Positions 17,412 to 27,344 are shown, numbered from the stretch's first letter. The stretch is 64,000 nucleotides of DNA from Campylobacteraceae bacterium (GCA_013373175.1 JABXII010000022.1:1-64000); one strand, 5' to 3'. Program-made: numbers and translations. The notes: generated from the letters alone by a model not told the origin.

Positions 17412-18971
17412 GATATCTTGTATTAAAAACTGAGGGTTAATTTGCCCTCTAAACTCATTTTTGTTTACTGATACAACTAAATCAATAGTTGGTCTATCAA
17501 AATTTTCATCACAATAAAATTTAATAGCTTCAAATAAAAAGCCATCACTATTTAGTGTTAGCTTCGTATGATTTTTATCTTTTCCAAAAAGTTCAGCTTT
17601 TATGATTTGTGAGTTAGTGATTTTAAATATTGGTCTATGGTTTTTTAATCCATATGGTTCAAACTGTTCAATTATATTTAAAAACTCAATATCTACATTT
17701 GAAACATCAAGTTCACCTAAAACATCATGTTCGATATGTAAATCTTCTTTATGCTCTTCAAGTGATTTATTTATTCTTTCTTTGAACTCTTCTAGATTTT
17801 TTGCTTCCATTGATAACCCAGCTGCATTTTTATGACCACCAAAACCAAGAAGTAAATCAGAAGCTTCTGTAATAATAGTATGTAAGTTTATGTTTGCATT
17901 TGCTCTTGCACTTCCTTTTGCAATACCATTATTAATAGAAAAGATAAAAGCAGGCTTTTTAAAGGCATTAGAAAGCTTTGAGGCAACGATTCCAATAACA
18001 CCTTCATGCCAATCTTCTCCCCAAACAACAACGGCATTTTCTTCAGGATTTGTTGCATTAGTGGCTTTTTTTGAAATCTCTTCTTGAAGATTTTTTCTAA
18101 AGCAGTTTAACTCTTCAAGTAATTGAAGTGCATCATTTGCTTCATAATCAGTTGAGGCTAATAAAAAGTTTAGGGCAATAGAAGCATCTTCCATTCTTCC
18201 TGCACTATTTATTTTAGGAGCAATTGTAAAACCAACATCATCAGAGACAAATATTTCCTTTGAAATCATTTCATTGATTTTCTTAAAAGCTGGTCTTGAA
18301 GATGTTTTGATTTTTTTAAGTCCATGTTTAACCATAGTATAGTTAAGGCTTGTCATAGGCATTATATCTGCAATAATAGCTACACAAAGTAAATCAAAAA
18401 ATTCTTGAAGATTTACCTTTGCATTTATCTCTTTTTTTACAGCTGCACAAAGATACCATGCAACTTGTGCCCCACAAATCTCTTTAAAAGGGAAAGTACA
18501 GTCTTCTTGTTTAGGGTTTACTATTGCATAAGCTTCTGGAATTTCTTTTCCTACTGTATGGTGGTCTGTGATAATTAAATCAATACCTTTTTGCTTTAGA
18601 AGTTTAGCTGCACTACAAGCAGAAATACCATTATCAACAGTAATAACTAAACCTTCATCAATTAAATCAACAATTTTAGGACTTAAGCCATATCCATGTT
18701 CAAATCTATTTGGAATGATGTGTTTTACTTTTCTTCCTATTCTTTGGAAAAAATCAACTATTATAGTTGTGGAAACTACACCATCAACATCATAATCTCC
18801 AACAATAGTTATTGTTTCATTATCAAGTAGGGCTTGTTTTATTCTTTGAGAGGCTTTTTTTATATCTTTAAAACTATCAGGGCTAGGAATATTTATAAGA
18901 CGAGAATAAGGATTATTCTCGTGTCTTGCACTTAATAGTTCAAAAAGTCTTTGTTTTGTAACCTTAGGCAT
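17406..18971 (-). CDS. recJ: Single-stranded-DNA exonuclease RecJ
   Basis: A 521-residue DHH-family 5'-3' single-strand exonuclease for recombination and mismatch repair. Motif I is VGDYDVDGVVST, motif III is ITDHHTVG, and the DHHA1 domain carries GGHKNAAGLSM; AGRMEDAS lies between. The C-terminal OB-type domain covers about 430-521. It is shorter than E. coli RecJ (577), as in related species. Its ATG shares one base with the pyrG stop (TAATG), so it is translated by coupling from the pyrG transcript. Confidence 0.95.
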   Translation of the reverse strand: MPKVTKQRLFELLSARHENNPYSRLINIPSPDSFKDIKKASQRIKQALLDNETITIVGDYDVDGVVSTTIIVDFFQRIGRKVKHIIPNRFEHGYGLSPKIVDLIDEGLVITVDNGISACSAAKLLKQKGIDLIITDHHTVGKEIPEAYAIVNPKQEDCTFPFKEICGAQVAWYLCAAVKKEINAKVNLQEFFDLLCVAIIADIMPMTSLNYTMVKHGLKKIKTSSRPAFKKINEMISKEIFVSDDVGFTIAPKINSAGRMEDASIALNFLLASTDYEANDALQLLEELNCFRKNLQEEISKKATNATNPEENAVVVWGEDWHEGVIGIVASKLSNAFKKPAFIFSINNGIAKGSARANANINLHTIITEASDLLLGFGGHKNAAGLSMEAKNLEEFKERINKSLEEHKEDLHIEHDVLGELDVSNVDIEFLNIIEQFEPYGLKNHRPIFKITNSQIIKAELFGKDKNHTKLTLNSDGFLFEAIKFYCDENFDRPTIDLVVSVNKNEFRGQINPQFLIQDIL

Positions 18972-20587
18972 TAAGCTTTTTTATTTGCTTGTTTTACGAA
19001 CTCTAAGATAATAGGATTTGGTGTTTCTAAGTGAGAAGTAAATTCTGGGTGGAATTGTACACCAACAAACCAAGGGTGGTCTTTAATTTCAACTGCTTCA
19101 ATAAGACCATTTGATTGTCCAGAAATAATCATTCCTGCTTCTTCTAATCTATCTTTGTATGTTGGATTTGCTTCATATCTATGTCTATGTCTTTCATAGT
19201 AAACTTTTTCATTTCCATATGCTTTTTGTAAGTTTGTTCCCTTTAATGGCTCAAATGGATATTCTCCAAGTCTCATTGTTCCACCCATTGGTGATTTATG
19301 AGTTCTTAGTTGTTTTTCTCCACTTTGGTCAATAAACTCATCAATTAAGTAGATTACTGGCTCTTGTGCATTTTCGTCAAACTCTATTGAGTTTGCATTT
19401 TCAATTCCAAGTACATTTCTTGAGTATTCTACAATTGATAATTGCATACCAAGACAAATACCTAAATATGGGATTTTGTTTTCTCTTGCGTATTTAATAG
19501 CAGAAAGTTTTCCTTCAACACCTCTGTGTCCAAATCCACCTGCAACTAAGATAGCATCAGAATTTCCAATAACTTCATATGCTCCGTTATCTTCAATTCT
19601 TTCAGAATCACACCAGTGAATATTTACTTTTGTGTTTAAGTGTGCACCTGCATGAATAAGAGATTCAATTAAAGATTTATATGACTCTTTTAAATCTAAA
19701 TATTTACCAACAAATGCGATTGTTACTTCATCTTGAGGTACAAGAATATTTTTAACTAAAGTATCCCATTTTTCCATGTTTGGTTTAATTTTGATATTAA
19801 AGTGTTCTGATAAAGGAGTTAAAATTCCTTCTTTGATAAAGTGTAATGGAACTTGGTAAATTGATTGTGCATCACCTGCTTCAATTACTGCATTTCTATC
19901 AATATCACAAGATAATGCAAGTTTTTCTTTTAAATTCTTTGGAAGCTCTTTTTCTGTTCTACAAACTAACATATGAGGAGTAATACCAATTCTTCTTAAC
20001 TCTTGTACTGAGTGTTGAGTTGGTTTTGTTTTTAATTCACCTGCAGCTTTAATATATGGAATTAAACTTACATGGATATTCATAGTATTTGTTTTAGGTA
20101 GTTCGTGTCTTATAGCTCTAATTGCTTCCATGAATGGTAGCCCTTCGATATCACCAACTGTACCACCAAGTTCGATGATTAAGAAGTCATGTTCATCCGC
20201 AGCATAATAGATTCTATCTTTAATCTCATCAACAACATGAGGGATTACTTGGATAGTTTTACCTAAATACCCACCTTCTCTTTCTCTTTTGATTACACTT
20301 TGGTAAACTTGTCCAGTAGTAAAAGAGTTTTTTGCTGTAAGTGTTTTATCGATAAATCTTTCGTAGTTTCCTAAATCCAGATCTGTTTCCGCACCATCTG
20401 CTGTTACGAAAACTTCTCCATGTTCTAGTGGACTCATTGTTCCTGGGTCTACGTTTAAGTATGGGTCGATTTTAAGCATACTCACTTTAAACCCTGATTG
20501 TTTTAAAATTGTTGCAATAGATGCAGAAGTGATACCTTTACCAAGTGAACTTAGTACTCCACCAGTAACAAATATGAATTTAGTCAT
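18971..20587 (-). CDS. pyrG: CTP synthase
   Basis: Makes CTP from UTP, ATP and glutamine. The synthetase domain begins [18 protein letters not shown] with its P-loop. The class I glutamine amidotransferase domain (about 290-538) has the nucleophile Cys in GICLGMQ and the His-Glu pair in VQFHPEF. The frame opens four codons earlier, at 20599, but the ATG at 20587 is preceded by GGAG at seven bases and gives the canonical N-terminus, so 538 residues is preferred. A promoter lies about 40 bases upstream. It is followed without a gap by recJ. Confidence 0.97.
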   Translation of the reverse strand: MTKFIFVTGGVLSSLGKGITSASIATILKQSGFKVSMLKIDPYLNVDPGTMSPLEHGEVFVTADGAETDLDLGNYERFIDKTLTAKNSFTTGQVYQSVIKREREGGYLGKTIQVIPHVVDEIKDRIYYAADEHDFLIIELGGTVGDIEGLPFMEAIRAIRHELPKTNTMNIHVSLIPYIKAAGELKTKPTQHSVQELRRIGITPHMLVCRTEKELPKNLKEKLALSCDIDRNAVIEAGDAQSIYQVPLHFIKEGILTPLSEHFNIKIKPNMEKWDTLVKNILVPQDEVTIAFVGKYLDLKESYKSLIESLIHAGAHLNTKVNIHWCDSERIEDNGAYEVIGNSDAILVAGGFGHRGVEGKLSAIKYARENKIPYLGICLGMQLSIVEYSRNVLGIENANSIEFDENAQEPVIYLIDEFIDQSGEKQLRTHKSPMGGTMRLGEYPFEPLKGTNLQKAYGNEKVYYERHRHRYEANPTYKDRLEEAGMIISGQSNGLIEAVEIKDHPWFVGVQFHPEFTSHLETPNPIILEFVKQANKKA

Positions 20588-20628
20588 TAATAGCTCCATG
20601 AATTAAATAAGTAGTAAAATATTTCGCG

Positions 20629-20634
20629 ATTATA
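20629..20634 (-). promoter_or_regulatory. pyrG -10 element
   Basis: A perfect TATAAT on the minus strand, 41 bases before the pyrG start. The predicted transcript starts near 20622. Confidence 0.5.
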
Positions 20635-20663
20635 TCCAATATGAGGTTAATAAGTATTTAAGT

Positions 20664-20689
20664 AAAAAGAGGACGAGAGCCTCTTTTTT
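20664..20689 (-). terminator. ccoG terminator
   Basis: AAAAAGAGG (20664-20672) pairs with CCTCTTTTT (20680-20688) around a seven-base loop. It lies directly after the ccoG stop at 20692. The A and T flanks make it functional in either direction, but only ccoG reads into it. Confidence 0.88.
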
Positions 20690-20691
20690 AC

Positions 20692-22074
20692 TTATTTTAG
20701 TTTGTCAGCTCTTGGGTAAATAAATACAGCATCCCTAATTACTGAAATTCTATTTGGCTCATCAATAGCATAAGCTCTTATTTTTACAGTTATAGGAGTA
20801 TCTTTTGTATTATCATTTACTAGAAGTTTATCTGTTTCAAGTACTACAACTTTTTTTCTAAGTTTTCCAGCAGATAATTTGAAAGGTGAAAATCTTTTGA
20901 TTTCAATATCATCATGGTTTAAAACTTCTATATTATAAGTATGAGTTTTTGAATCAGTATTTTGGAATAATAATAAGAAGTTATTTGAAACTACATTATT
21001 CTCTTTTATTTTATATAATTGAGTAGTTTTATTTACATTTAAAAGCATATACTCTTTTTTTCCACCCATTACAAATAAAAGACCAATAATTACAACTAAT
21101 GCAACTGTGTACATAATTGTTGATTTTCTTATAAATTTAGTTGGTTCATTCTTTTTAATATCTCTTGTACTTGTCCATTGTACTAATGATTTTTTACCAA
21201 GTTTACCCATAACAGTAGTACAAGCATCTACACACTCTAAACAGTTGATACATTCAAGTTGTAAACCTTTTCTAATATCAATGTGTGTAGGACATACTGT
21301 TACACATGCTTCACATGTAGTACATTCGTTTGATTCTTCAGGTAAATCTTTTTGTTTAAAGATTATCTTCTCTTTATTTTCATTATAGATTTCACCACCT
21401 CTATTTGTAGAGTAAATAGCTTGATACGTGTCATCATCATAAAGTACTGATTGAACTCTTGAATATGGACATACATAAACGCAGAAATCTTCTTTTAACC
21501 AAATTACATCATAAACTAAAAAACCAGCAATAGCTAAAACAAAACCAATTAAAAACCAGTGTTCTGTTGGGTTTAGAATGTAAGTAAGAAAATCTTCTGG
21601 TGGAACAAAGTACCACATAAAGTCAGCTGCAGCAACTAAAGCAATTATAGTCCATAAAATAATAGCTACAACTCTTTTAGAAGCATTTTCTGCTTTTGAC
21701 CAGTTTGGTTCTTTTTGTTTGTTTTTGATTCTTCTAAGCCCTAAAAGTTTTGATTCAATTAAGTCTCTGTATATAACTCTAAAAATAGTTTGAGGACAGG
21801 CCCAACCACACCAAGCTCTTCCTCCAATAGCAGTTACAGCAAATATTCCTAAGAATAAAAGCATAAGTAAGAAGGGCATTAAATATAATTCTTGCATATC
21901 AAATGCAATACCCATAAGATGAAGTTGTTTCTTATCGAATGATAATAAGAATATATGATTCCCATCTATTCTTATAAATGGAACAACTAATGCAACAATA
22001 GTTGCAATGATATATCCGTAATATCTTTTAATTCTGTAAGATGTTTTATTTAAAGCAGCAGCATTTTCTTCCAT
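20692..22074 (-). CDS. ccoG: Cytochrome c oxidase accessory protein CcoG (FixG/RdxA)
   Basis: A 460-residue membrane ferredoxin required for cbb3-type oxidase assembly, where it is linked to copper reduction. The N-terminal half has four to five membrane helices with the family motif GRAWCGWACPQT near residue 85. Two [4Fe-4S] motifs follow, CTTCEACVTVCP and CINCLECVDACT (about 250-285), then a further helix and a periplasmic Ig-like FixG C-terminal domain (about 340-460). AGGA precedes the ATG. The upstream gap holds a 10-base inverted repeat. No ccoNOQP genes are in view, so it is detached from its usual cluster. Confidence 0.94.
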   Translation of the reverse strand: MEENAAALNKTSYRIKRYYGYIIATIVALVVPFIRIDGNHIFLLSFDKKQLHLMGIAFDMQELYLMPFLLMLLFLGIFAVTAIGGRAWCGWACPQTIFRVIYRDLIESKLLGLRRIKNKQKEPNWSKAENASKRVVAIILWTIIALVAAADFMWYFVPPEDFLTYILNPTEHWFLIGFVLAIAGFLVYDVIWLKEDFCVYVCPYSRVQSVLYDDDTYQAIYSTNRGGEIYNENKEKIIFKQKDLPEESNECTTCEACVTVCPTHIDIRKGLQLECINCLECVDACTTVMGKLGKKSLVQWTSTRDIKKNEPTKFIRKSTIMYTVALVVIIGLLFVMGGKKEYMLLNVNKTTQLYKIKENNVVSNNFLLLFQNTDSKTHTYNIEVLNHDDIEIKRFSPFKLSAGKLRKKVVVLETDKLLVNDNTKDTPITVKIRAYAIDEPNRISVIRDAVFIYPRADKLK

Positions 22075-22114
22075 AATATATCCTAAATCTTTTTTTTAAT
22101 TCTATATAAATCTC

Positions 22115-22143
22115 GCTTATAATAAGCATAAACTATTATAAGC
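22115..22143. promoter_or_regulatory. Inverted repeat upstream of ccoG, candidate operator
   Basis: Perfect 10-base arms GCTTATAATA (22115-22124) and TATTATAAGC (22134-22143), separated by nine bases. Each arm contains a TATAAT-like hexamer. No T run follows, so a terminator for the upstream gene is unlikely. The site lies 41-69 bases before the ccoG start. Confidence 0.5.
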
Positions 22144-22182
22144 CCAAGTTATAATAAATACCAATATTAATAATCATCAATT

Positions 22183-22863
22183 TTAATTGCTTTTATAATT
22201 AATACAAGCTTTAACAAATTTCTTAAAAATATTTCTGTGATTTTTTAAGTATATTAAATATTCTGGATGCCATTGTAAAGCAAGTAAAAAAGGGTAGTCT
22301 TTCTTTTCAACAGATTCAATGATAGATTCATGTTTTGATGAAACTTCTAAGTCTTTTCCTACTTTATGGATAGCTTGGTTATGAATACTATTAATTAATA
22401 TTTCATCTTCTTCTACAGCAGAGTGTAAAGCGGTATCTTTCTTAACTTTTGCTTCTTTTATTGGAAAAATAGAATTTTGGTGAATTAGGTATTCATCTAA
22501 GTCAAGTATCTTTGCATAAAGATTTCCTTCGAAATAGATATTAATCAACTGTGCCCCTCTACAAATTCCAAGAATTGGAAGCTCTTCTTTATAGGCTTTA
22601 TCAATGATTTCTAATTCAAAGGCATCTCTTTTTTTATCAAGTTTAGTATTGTGTGCATCTTTATTTGCTCCATATAAAGTTGGGTCAATATCACTTCCCC
22701 CACTTAAAATCAAACCATCTAATTTTTTGAAATTAATATTGTTTTTTGATGGTCTTAACCTAACACAAGAAGCCTTTTGTAACTTTAGGTTTAATTTTAT
22801 AAATAAGTATGCAAAAAAATTGCCTTTGTCAGGTAAGCAAATACCAACTAATGGTTTAGCCAT
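22183..22863 (-). CDS. Class I glutamine amidotransferase-like hydrolase (peptidase C26, PuuD type)
   Basis: A 226-residue protein of the gamma-glutamyl-GABA hydrolase family. The triad is visible: Cys in LGICRGAQLINI (about residue 96) and His-x-Glu in LQWHPEYL near the C-terminus. SGGSDIDPTLYG is the PuuD-type substrate/oxyanion segment. These enzymes cleave gamma-glutamyl amides. The frame opens at a TTG at 22884, but the ATG at 22863 starts the conserved domain (KPLVGICLP), so it is preferred. It overlaps the amidoligase gene, which puts bond-making and bond-breaking activities in one transcript. The substrate is probably the amidoligase product, by inference. Confidence 0.85.
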   Translation of the reverse strand: MAKPLVGICLPDKGNFFAYLFIKLNLKLQKASCVRLRPSKNNINFKKLDGLILSGGSDIDPTLYGANKDAHNTKLDKKRDAFELEIIDKAYKEELPILGICRGAQLINIYFEGNLYAKILDLDEYLIHQNSIFPIKEAKVKKDTALHSAVEEDEILINSIHNQAIHKVGKDLEVSSKHESIIESVEKKDYPFLLALQWHPEYLIYLKNHRNIFKKFVKACINYKSN

Positions 22864-23843
22864 GACTCTACTTTCCCGTGCCAAGTTGTTAGATTAATGA
22901 TATTATCTAAATGAGTTAAATACTCTTTTGCCAAAAAGCTTAAAGACTCTTTGTCATTTGCTAAATTTTCCACAAGAATCCATCTATTCCACTCTTCTGC
23001 AACTTCCCATCCTTCATTTCCAATCATTGAATTAGACAATCTATAATGAAAAGCAGGTCTTGGTTTTATCTTCTCCTTAGGAAGGTGGGCTCTAACTTTA
23101 TCTTCATTGATAAAAGCTAAAATTGGAAGAAGGTCTAAAGACCTATTTCGTGTTGCATTAAACTTCAAATAGTCTTCAATAAATTCATCAATTGTTGGTT
23201 TGTATGAGTCATCTAAGACATGTTTAATATAATCGTTTTTAAAGTTATCTATAAAAGGTGTTATTTTTCTTGCTAAGTCTATCTTTGCATCTTTATTTAT
23301 ATAGTTTTGAAGTATTAAGTATGCTTTTGTATAGTCTAATAAACTTTCAACATCTAAAGAGATAACTTCTACATTAATATGCAAACCAAATGCATAATAT
23401 ATTTTATGTTTCGTTCCTTTTGCATTATTTTTTGCTAGTTCTTTTATTATTCTATCTATTATTGCTACTTCATCCAAAGGAAGAGGTGGCGTACTTATTT
23501 CATAGGGAACTATATCTTTTGAAAGCTCACCTATTAATTTTTCAATATTTTCTATATCTTTTTCTTTTATATTTATACCTACTTTTTTAGATAAACTTTT
23601 TGCGTTTTTTTTGATTTTTTGTTGTGTTAAAAGTTCAAAATCAAGTTCAAGTGTAAAATCACCATATTTAGAAATGATTTTAAATAAATAATTGTTCACT
23701 TTCTTTACACTAAAACCAAATTTTTCTTCTAAGATAGATAGGACATCTTCTATATCAATATTTGCAAACTCTAATTCAAAACCAATATGTCTAATTTCAT
23801 CTTTATAATTTTTTGTCACTTTTGGTTCTAAGAAGTTATTCAT
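22848..23843 (-). CDS. Amidoligase family protein (glutamine-synthetase-like fold)
   Basis: A 331-residue protein matching the amidoligase family (PF12224), ATP-dependent ligases related to glutamine synthetase and glutamate-cysteine ligase. The metal-binding GFELEF strand is at 21-26, a second site is in FGLHINVEV near residue 150, and the nucleotide or substrate loop HYRLSNS is near 262. The family is predicted to form amide bonds on small molecules or peptides; no substrate is established here. The frame opens at TTG 23864, but ATG 23843 has AAGGA at nine bases. It starts four bases after the reductase stop and overlaps the C26 hydrolase gene. Confidence 0.82.
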   Translation of the reverse strand: MNNFLEPKVTKNYKDEIRHIGFELEFANIDIEDVLSILEEKFGFSVKKVNNYLFKIISKYGDFTLELDFELLTQQKIKKNAKSLSKKVGINIKEKDIENIEKLIGELSKDIVPYEISTPPLPLDEVAIIDRIIKELAKNNAKGTKHKIYYAFGLHINVEVISLDVESLLDYTKAYLILQNYINKDAKIDLARKITPFIDNFKNDYIKHVLDDSYKPTIDEFIEDYLKFNATRNRSLDLLPILAFINEDKVRAHLPKEKIKPRPAFHYRLSNSMIGNEGWEVAEEWNRWILVENLANDKESLSFLAKEYLTHLDNIINLTTWHGKVESWLNH

Positions 23844-23847
23844 TAAA

Positions 23848-25209
23848 CTATTTCCTTTTTTCAATATTTTTTATTGTATTTATTGCAGCAGGTAAAAGAG
23901 TTTCACTTAAAGCAGGGTGAATATAAAGCATCTCTTTTAAATGCCTAATATCATTATCAATATGCATTACTGTTAATACTTGGTGAATCATTGTTGAACT
24001 TTGTGGTCCAATTATATGACAACCTAAAATTTCATAGCTATTCTTATCAACAATAAGTTTTGTAAAAGGATAGTCTAGTTTCATAGCTTCTGCTTTTGCA
24101 CTTGCTTCCCATGAAGTTTTTGAAACCACAACATCTAAGTTTCTTTCTTGGGCTTGTTTTTCTGTAAGACCAACACTTGCAATCTCTGGAGTAGTAAATA
24201 CAGCATGTGGCATATACTTAAATTTTAGAGGTTCTTTTTTATCTTCAAATAAAATTTTAAAAAGATAATTCATTTCGTATGCTGCTGCATGTTGTAGCAT
24301 ATATTCTCCTGCTGCATCTCCTACAACATACACACCTTTTGCATTTGTTTCAAAGAATTCATCTCTTTTTATATAACCTCTTTCATCAGTCTTAATAGTA
24401 GTGTTTCCTAGCTTTAGACTATGTGCATTGGATTGTCTTCCTATAGCATATAATAAAGCTTCACTTTTATACTCTTTTGTACTTTTGTCATTACTTTCAA
24501 GAGTGATTTCAAAGGCTTTATCTTTGTACTTAGCATCTTTTACAGTTGTATTAAACTCTATATCAATATTTTTACTAAACTCTTTTTTAAAAGTTTCTTG
24601 TATTTCTTCATCTTCATTTGATAAAAGTTCATCTCCTCGTACTAGAAGTTTTGTTTTGATTCCTAAAGCATCAAAAACATTTGCTAGTTCACAAGCAATA
24701 AAACCCGAACCAACAATAGAAATAGAAGAGGGTATTTTTTCTAATGGAAATATATCATCACTTGTCCATGCACCTTCAACAAGAGGCTCTTTTGGCGAGC
24801 TTCCTGTTGCAATGACAATTTTATCTGATGTTAGTTTTTCATTGTTTACTTCAACTACATTATTTGAGAGAAAATAGCCTACACCTCTATATATATCGAC
24901 ATTATCATTTAATCGAGATTTATATTTTCCATCTACACTATCAATAAAGGAGTTGTTGTTTTCAAAGATTTTTTCTACTTTGATATCTTCTATTTTACTT
25001 AAAATAGAGTGTTTTTCAGAACCTTGGATACTTCTGATAACATCAGCATAGCCTATTAGAAGTTTTGAAGGAACACATCCTCTATTTGAACAAGTTCCCC
25101 CTAATCTTGATTTTTCAATCAAGGCAACTTTTTTGCCAAGCTTTCCTATGTTTTTTGCTAAATGAGAGGCTCTTCCCCCTCCAATTATAATAGTGTCATA
25201 AGTTTTCAT
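23848..25209 (-). CDS. FAD-dependent pyridine nucleotide-disulfide oxidoreductase (Lpd/mycothione-reductase-like)
   Basis: A 453-residue class I flavoprotein disulfide reductase. The FAD site is IIGGGRASHLA (the third glycine of GxGxxG is Ser), the redox disulfide is GTCSNRGCVPSK (about 43 and 48), the NAD(P) site is IVGSGFIACELA, the second FAD motif is GVYVVGDAAG, and the C-terminal active-site His-Glu is in HPALSETL. No pyruvate dehydrogenase or glycine cleavage genes are near, so lipoamide is not an obvious substrate. It heads an operon with an amidoligase and a C26 hydrolase, which raises a low-molecular-weight disulfide as a candidate substrate. GAG lies upstream of the ATG. Confidence 0.85.
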   Translation of the reverse strand: MKTYDTIIIGGGRASHLAKNIGKLGKKVALIEKSRLGGTCSNRGCVPSKLLIGYADVIRSIQGSEKHSILSKIEDIKVEKIFENNNSFIDSVDGKYKSRLNDNVDIYRGVGYFLSNNVVEVNNEKLTSDKIVIATGSSPKEPLVEGAWTSDDIFPLEKIPSSISIVGSGFIACELANVFDALGIKTKLLVRGDELLSNEDEEIQETFKKEFSKNIDIEFNTTVKDAKYKDKAFEITLESNDKSTKEYKSEALLYAIGRQSNAHSLKLGNTTIKTDERGYIKRDEFFETNAKGVYVVGDAAGEYMLQHAAAYEMNYLFKILFEDKKEPLKFKYMPHAVFTTPEIASVGLTEKQAQERNLDVVVSKTSWEASAKAEAMKLDYPFTKLIVDKNSYEILGCHIIGPQSSTMIHQVLTVMHIDNDIRHLKEMLYIHPALSETLLPAAINTIKNIEKRK

Positions 25210-25242
25210 ATTTTCTCACTTTTAGTAGAGATATTTTATTTA

Positions 25243-25248
25243 ATTATA
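25243..25248 (-). promoter_or_regulatory. -10 element of the reductase-amidoligase operon
   Basis: A perfect TATAAT on the minus strand, 34 bases before the reductase ATG. The predicted transcript starts near 25236. Confidence 0.5.
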
Positions 25249-25361
25249 GAATAGTTTTATCAAATGAGACTTATTTTTTTATTAAAAACTAAAAAATAAT
25301 AATTATTTATACCAATATGCAGTATTCTTTGTATTTTATTTCAAAAGTGAAAACAAGAGTA

Positions 25362-25414
25362 AAACTAGATTTGACCTTTTAGTTTTTGTAAAATAAGAGG
25401 TAAAAATCTAGTTT
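25362..25414 (-). terminator. Long hairpin downstream of mnmG, probable terminator
   Basis: Outer arms AAACTAGATTT (25362-25372) and AAATCTAGTTT (25404-25414) are perfect complements. An inner stem, ACCTTTTA (25374-25381) with TAAGAGGT (25394-25401), has one G-T pair and sits across a small bulge. It starts 20 bases past the mnmG stop. On the minus strand the T tract after the stem is short (TTTTACTCTTGTTTT), so termination is likely but not certain. Confidence 0.55.
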
Positions 25415-25433
25415 AAATAGTGTGTGTTAGTAT

Positions 25434-27308
25434 TTATTTTTGTGCTTTACTATTAATATTTATATACATGTGAATAATATCAATTGCAGCTGGTGTAACT
25501 CCTGATATCTCACTTGCATTAAATAGTGTTGGTGGCTTGAATTTTTCTAACTTCTCTGTAACTTCATTTGAAAGACCTGGAATTGATTTGAAATCAAAGT
25601 TTTCAGGGATTTTCATTTCAAGCATTTTTTTCATTTTTTCAATTTGTTTCTTTTGCTTATCAACATATCTATAATATTTTGCTTCTACTATAATTTGTTC
25701 TTTTAAATAACTCTCTGTATCTTTAAATGAAGGAACTAATCTATCAAATTTTTCAGCAGTTATTGTATTTCTTCCTACTAAGTCAATAAGTTTTGCTCTA
25801 TCTTTGATTTTATCTTCATCAATTTCTTCTAATAATTCTAGATTCTCTTTTTTAGAAGTAAACCATTGCTCAGCCATAAATTCAACAGCTTCATCAATAA
25901 CTTTTCTTTTATTTTCAACTTTTGCATTTTGTTCATCAGTAATTAATCCGAACTCATGACCATAAGCAGTTAGTCTTAAGTCAGCACTCTCTTCTCTAAG
26001 TAGAAGTCTATACTCAGCTCTTGAAGTAAACATTCTGTATGGTTCATTTGTTCCTTTTGTAACTAAGTCATCAATTAAAACACCAATATATGCTTCATCT
26101 CGTCTTAATACAAATGGTTCTTTACCATCAATTGCAAGACAAGCATTAATTCCAGCCATTAACCCTTGAGCACCTGCTTCTTCATAACCAGTAGTTGCAT
26201 TGATTTGTCCTGCATTGTAAAGGTTATTGATTTTTTTAGTTTCTAAGGTGTGTTTTAACTCTGTTGGATCAACATAATCATATTCAATAGCATATCCATA
26301 TCTAATGATTTTTGCATTTTCTAATCCAGCAATTGAATGAATCATTTGCTTTTGTACATCAATAGGAAGTGAAGTAGATAATCCATTGATATAGTACTCT
26401 GTTCTCATTTCTGTTTGTGGCTCTAAAAATAGTTGGTGTCTATCTCTATCAGAAAATCTATTTACTTTGTCTTCAATACTTGGACAATATCTAGGTCCTG
26501 TTCCTTCAATTTGTCCTGTAAACATTGGTGCTCTATGGAAGTTTCCAGAAATAGTACTGTGTGTTCCTGTATTTGTGTATGTTATAAAACATGGATATTG
26601 AGTAGGATTGAAGTTCTCTTTATCTGTTCTAAAAGAGAATGGCATAGGTTTTTCATCTCCACCATGCTCTTCCATTACTGAAAAATCAATTGAAGAAGAA
26701 TCAATTCTTGCAGGAGTTCCTGTTTTTAGTCTTCCTACATTTAATCCTAACTCTTTTAATTGTAAAGATAAAGTAGATGATGGAAGTTCCCATGCTCTTC
26801 CTGCATCATAAGTTTTTTCACCTATGTGAATTAGTCCTCTCATAAAAGTACCTGTTGTAAGGATTACTTTTTTTGCAGTAAACTCTTCTCCAAGTTTTGT
26901 TTTTACCCCATAAACTTCATTTTCATCTTTTACTAATAAAGATTCTACTTCGTCTTGGTAAACTTCTAAATTAGGAGTGTTGTGACAAACTTTTCTCATA
27001 TACTCTCGGTATTTGTCCATGTCAATTTGAGCACGACTTCCTTGAACTGCTGCACCTTTTGAAGCATTTAAAACTCTAAACTGAATACCTGTAGCATCAG
27101 TACAAAGTCCCATTTCTCCACCAATAGCATCAATTTCTCTTACAAGGTGACCTTTTGCTAGACCACCAATTGCAGGGTTACAGCTAGCTGCTCCAATTTG
27201 CTCTACAAGCATTGTGATTAGAAGAGTTTTTTTACCCATTCTAGCACTTGCTAAACAAGCTTCTATTCCAGCGTGACCTCCACCTACAACTATTACATCA
27301 TATTTCAT
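25434..27308 (-). CDS. mnmG: tRNA uridine 5-carboxymethylaminomethyl modification enzyme MnmG (GidA)
   Basis: A 624-residue FAD protein that, with MnmE, installs (carboxymethyl)aminomethyl groups on U34 of certain tRNAs. The FAD motif [12 protein letters not shown] is at the N-terminus, the conserved cysteine-containing [19 protein letters not shown] follows, and [16 protein letters not shown] is the late FAD segment. The C-terminal helical MnmE-binding domain (about 550-624) includes [20 protein letters not shown]. The length equals the family norm. AAGGA precedes the ATG by five bases; this ribosome-binding site falls directly after the T run of a hairpin that ends a structured leader or small RNA. 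Confidence 0.97.
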   Translation of the reverse strand: MKYDVIVVGGGHAGIEACLASARMGKKTLLITMLVEQIGAASCNPAIGGLAKGHLVREIDAIGGEMGLCTDATGIQFRVLNASKGAAVQGSRAQIDMDKYREYMRKVCHNTPNLEVYQDEVESLLVKDENEVYGVKTKLGEEFTAKKVILTTGTFMRGLIHIGEKTYDAGRAWELPSSTLSLQLKELGLNVGRLKTGTPARIDSSSIDFSVMEEHGGDEKPMPFSFRTDKENFNPTQYPCFITYTNTGTHSTISGNFHRAPMFTGQIEGTGPRYCPSIEDKVNRFSDRDRHQLFLEPQTEMRTEYYINGLSTSLPIDVQKQMIHSIAGLENAKIIRYGYAIEYDYVDPTELKHTLETKKINNLYNAGQINATTGYEEAGAQGLMAGINACLAIDGKEPFVLRRDEAYIGVLIDDLVTKGTNEPYRMFTSRAEYRLLLREESADLRLTAYGHEFGLITDEQNAKVENKRKVIDEAVEFMAEQWFTSKKENLELLEEIDEDKIKDRAKLIDLVGRNTITAEKFDRLVPSFKDTESYLKEQIIVEAKYYRYVDKQKKQIEKMKKMLEMKIPENFDFKSIPGLSNEVTEKLEKFKPPTLFNASEISGVTPAAIDIIHMYININSKAQK

Positions 27309-27318
27309 AGTATTCCTT

Positions 27319-27344
27319 AAAAATAGTCCCTTTTTTTAAGGGAC
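27319..27344 (-). terminator. Hairpin with T tract just before mnmG
   Basis: On the minus strand, GTCCCTT (27344-27338) pairs with AAGGGAC (27332-27326) around AAAAA, and TATTTTT follows. It ends only ten bases before the mnmG start, so it either ends a separate small RNA or attenuates mnmG. Confidence 0.6.

Noticed and set aside
24401-24877. A 158-codon open frame antisense to the disulfide reductase
   Set aside because: Composition mirrors the sense gene, no Shine-Dalgarno, and the sense protein is clearly conserved.
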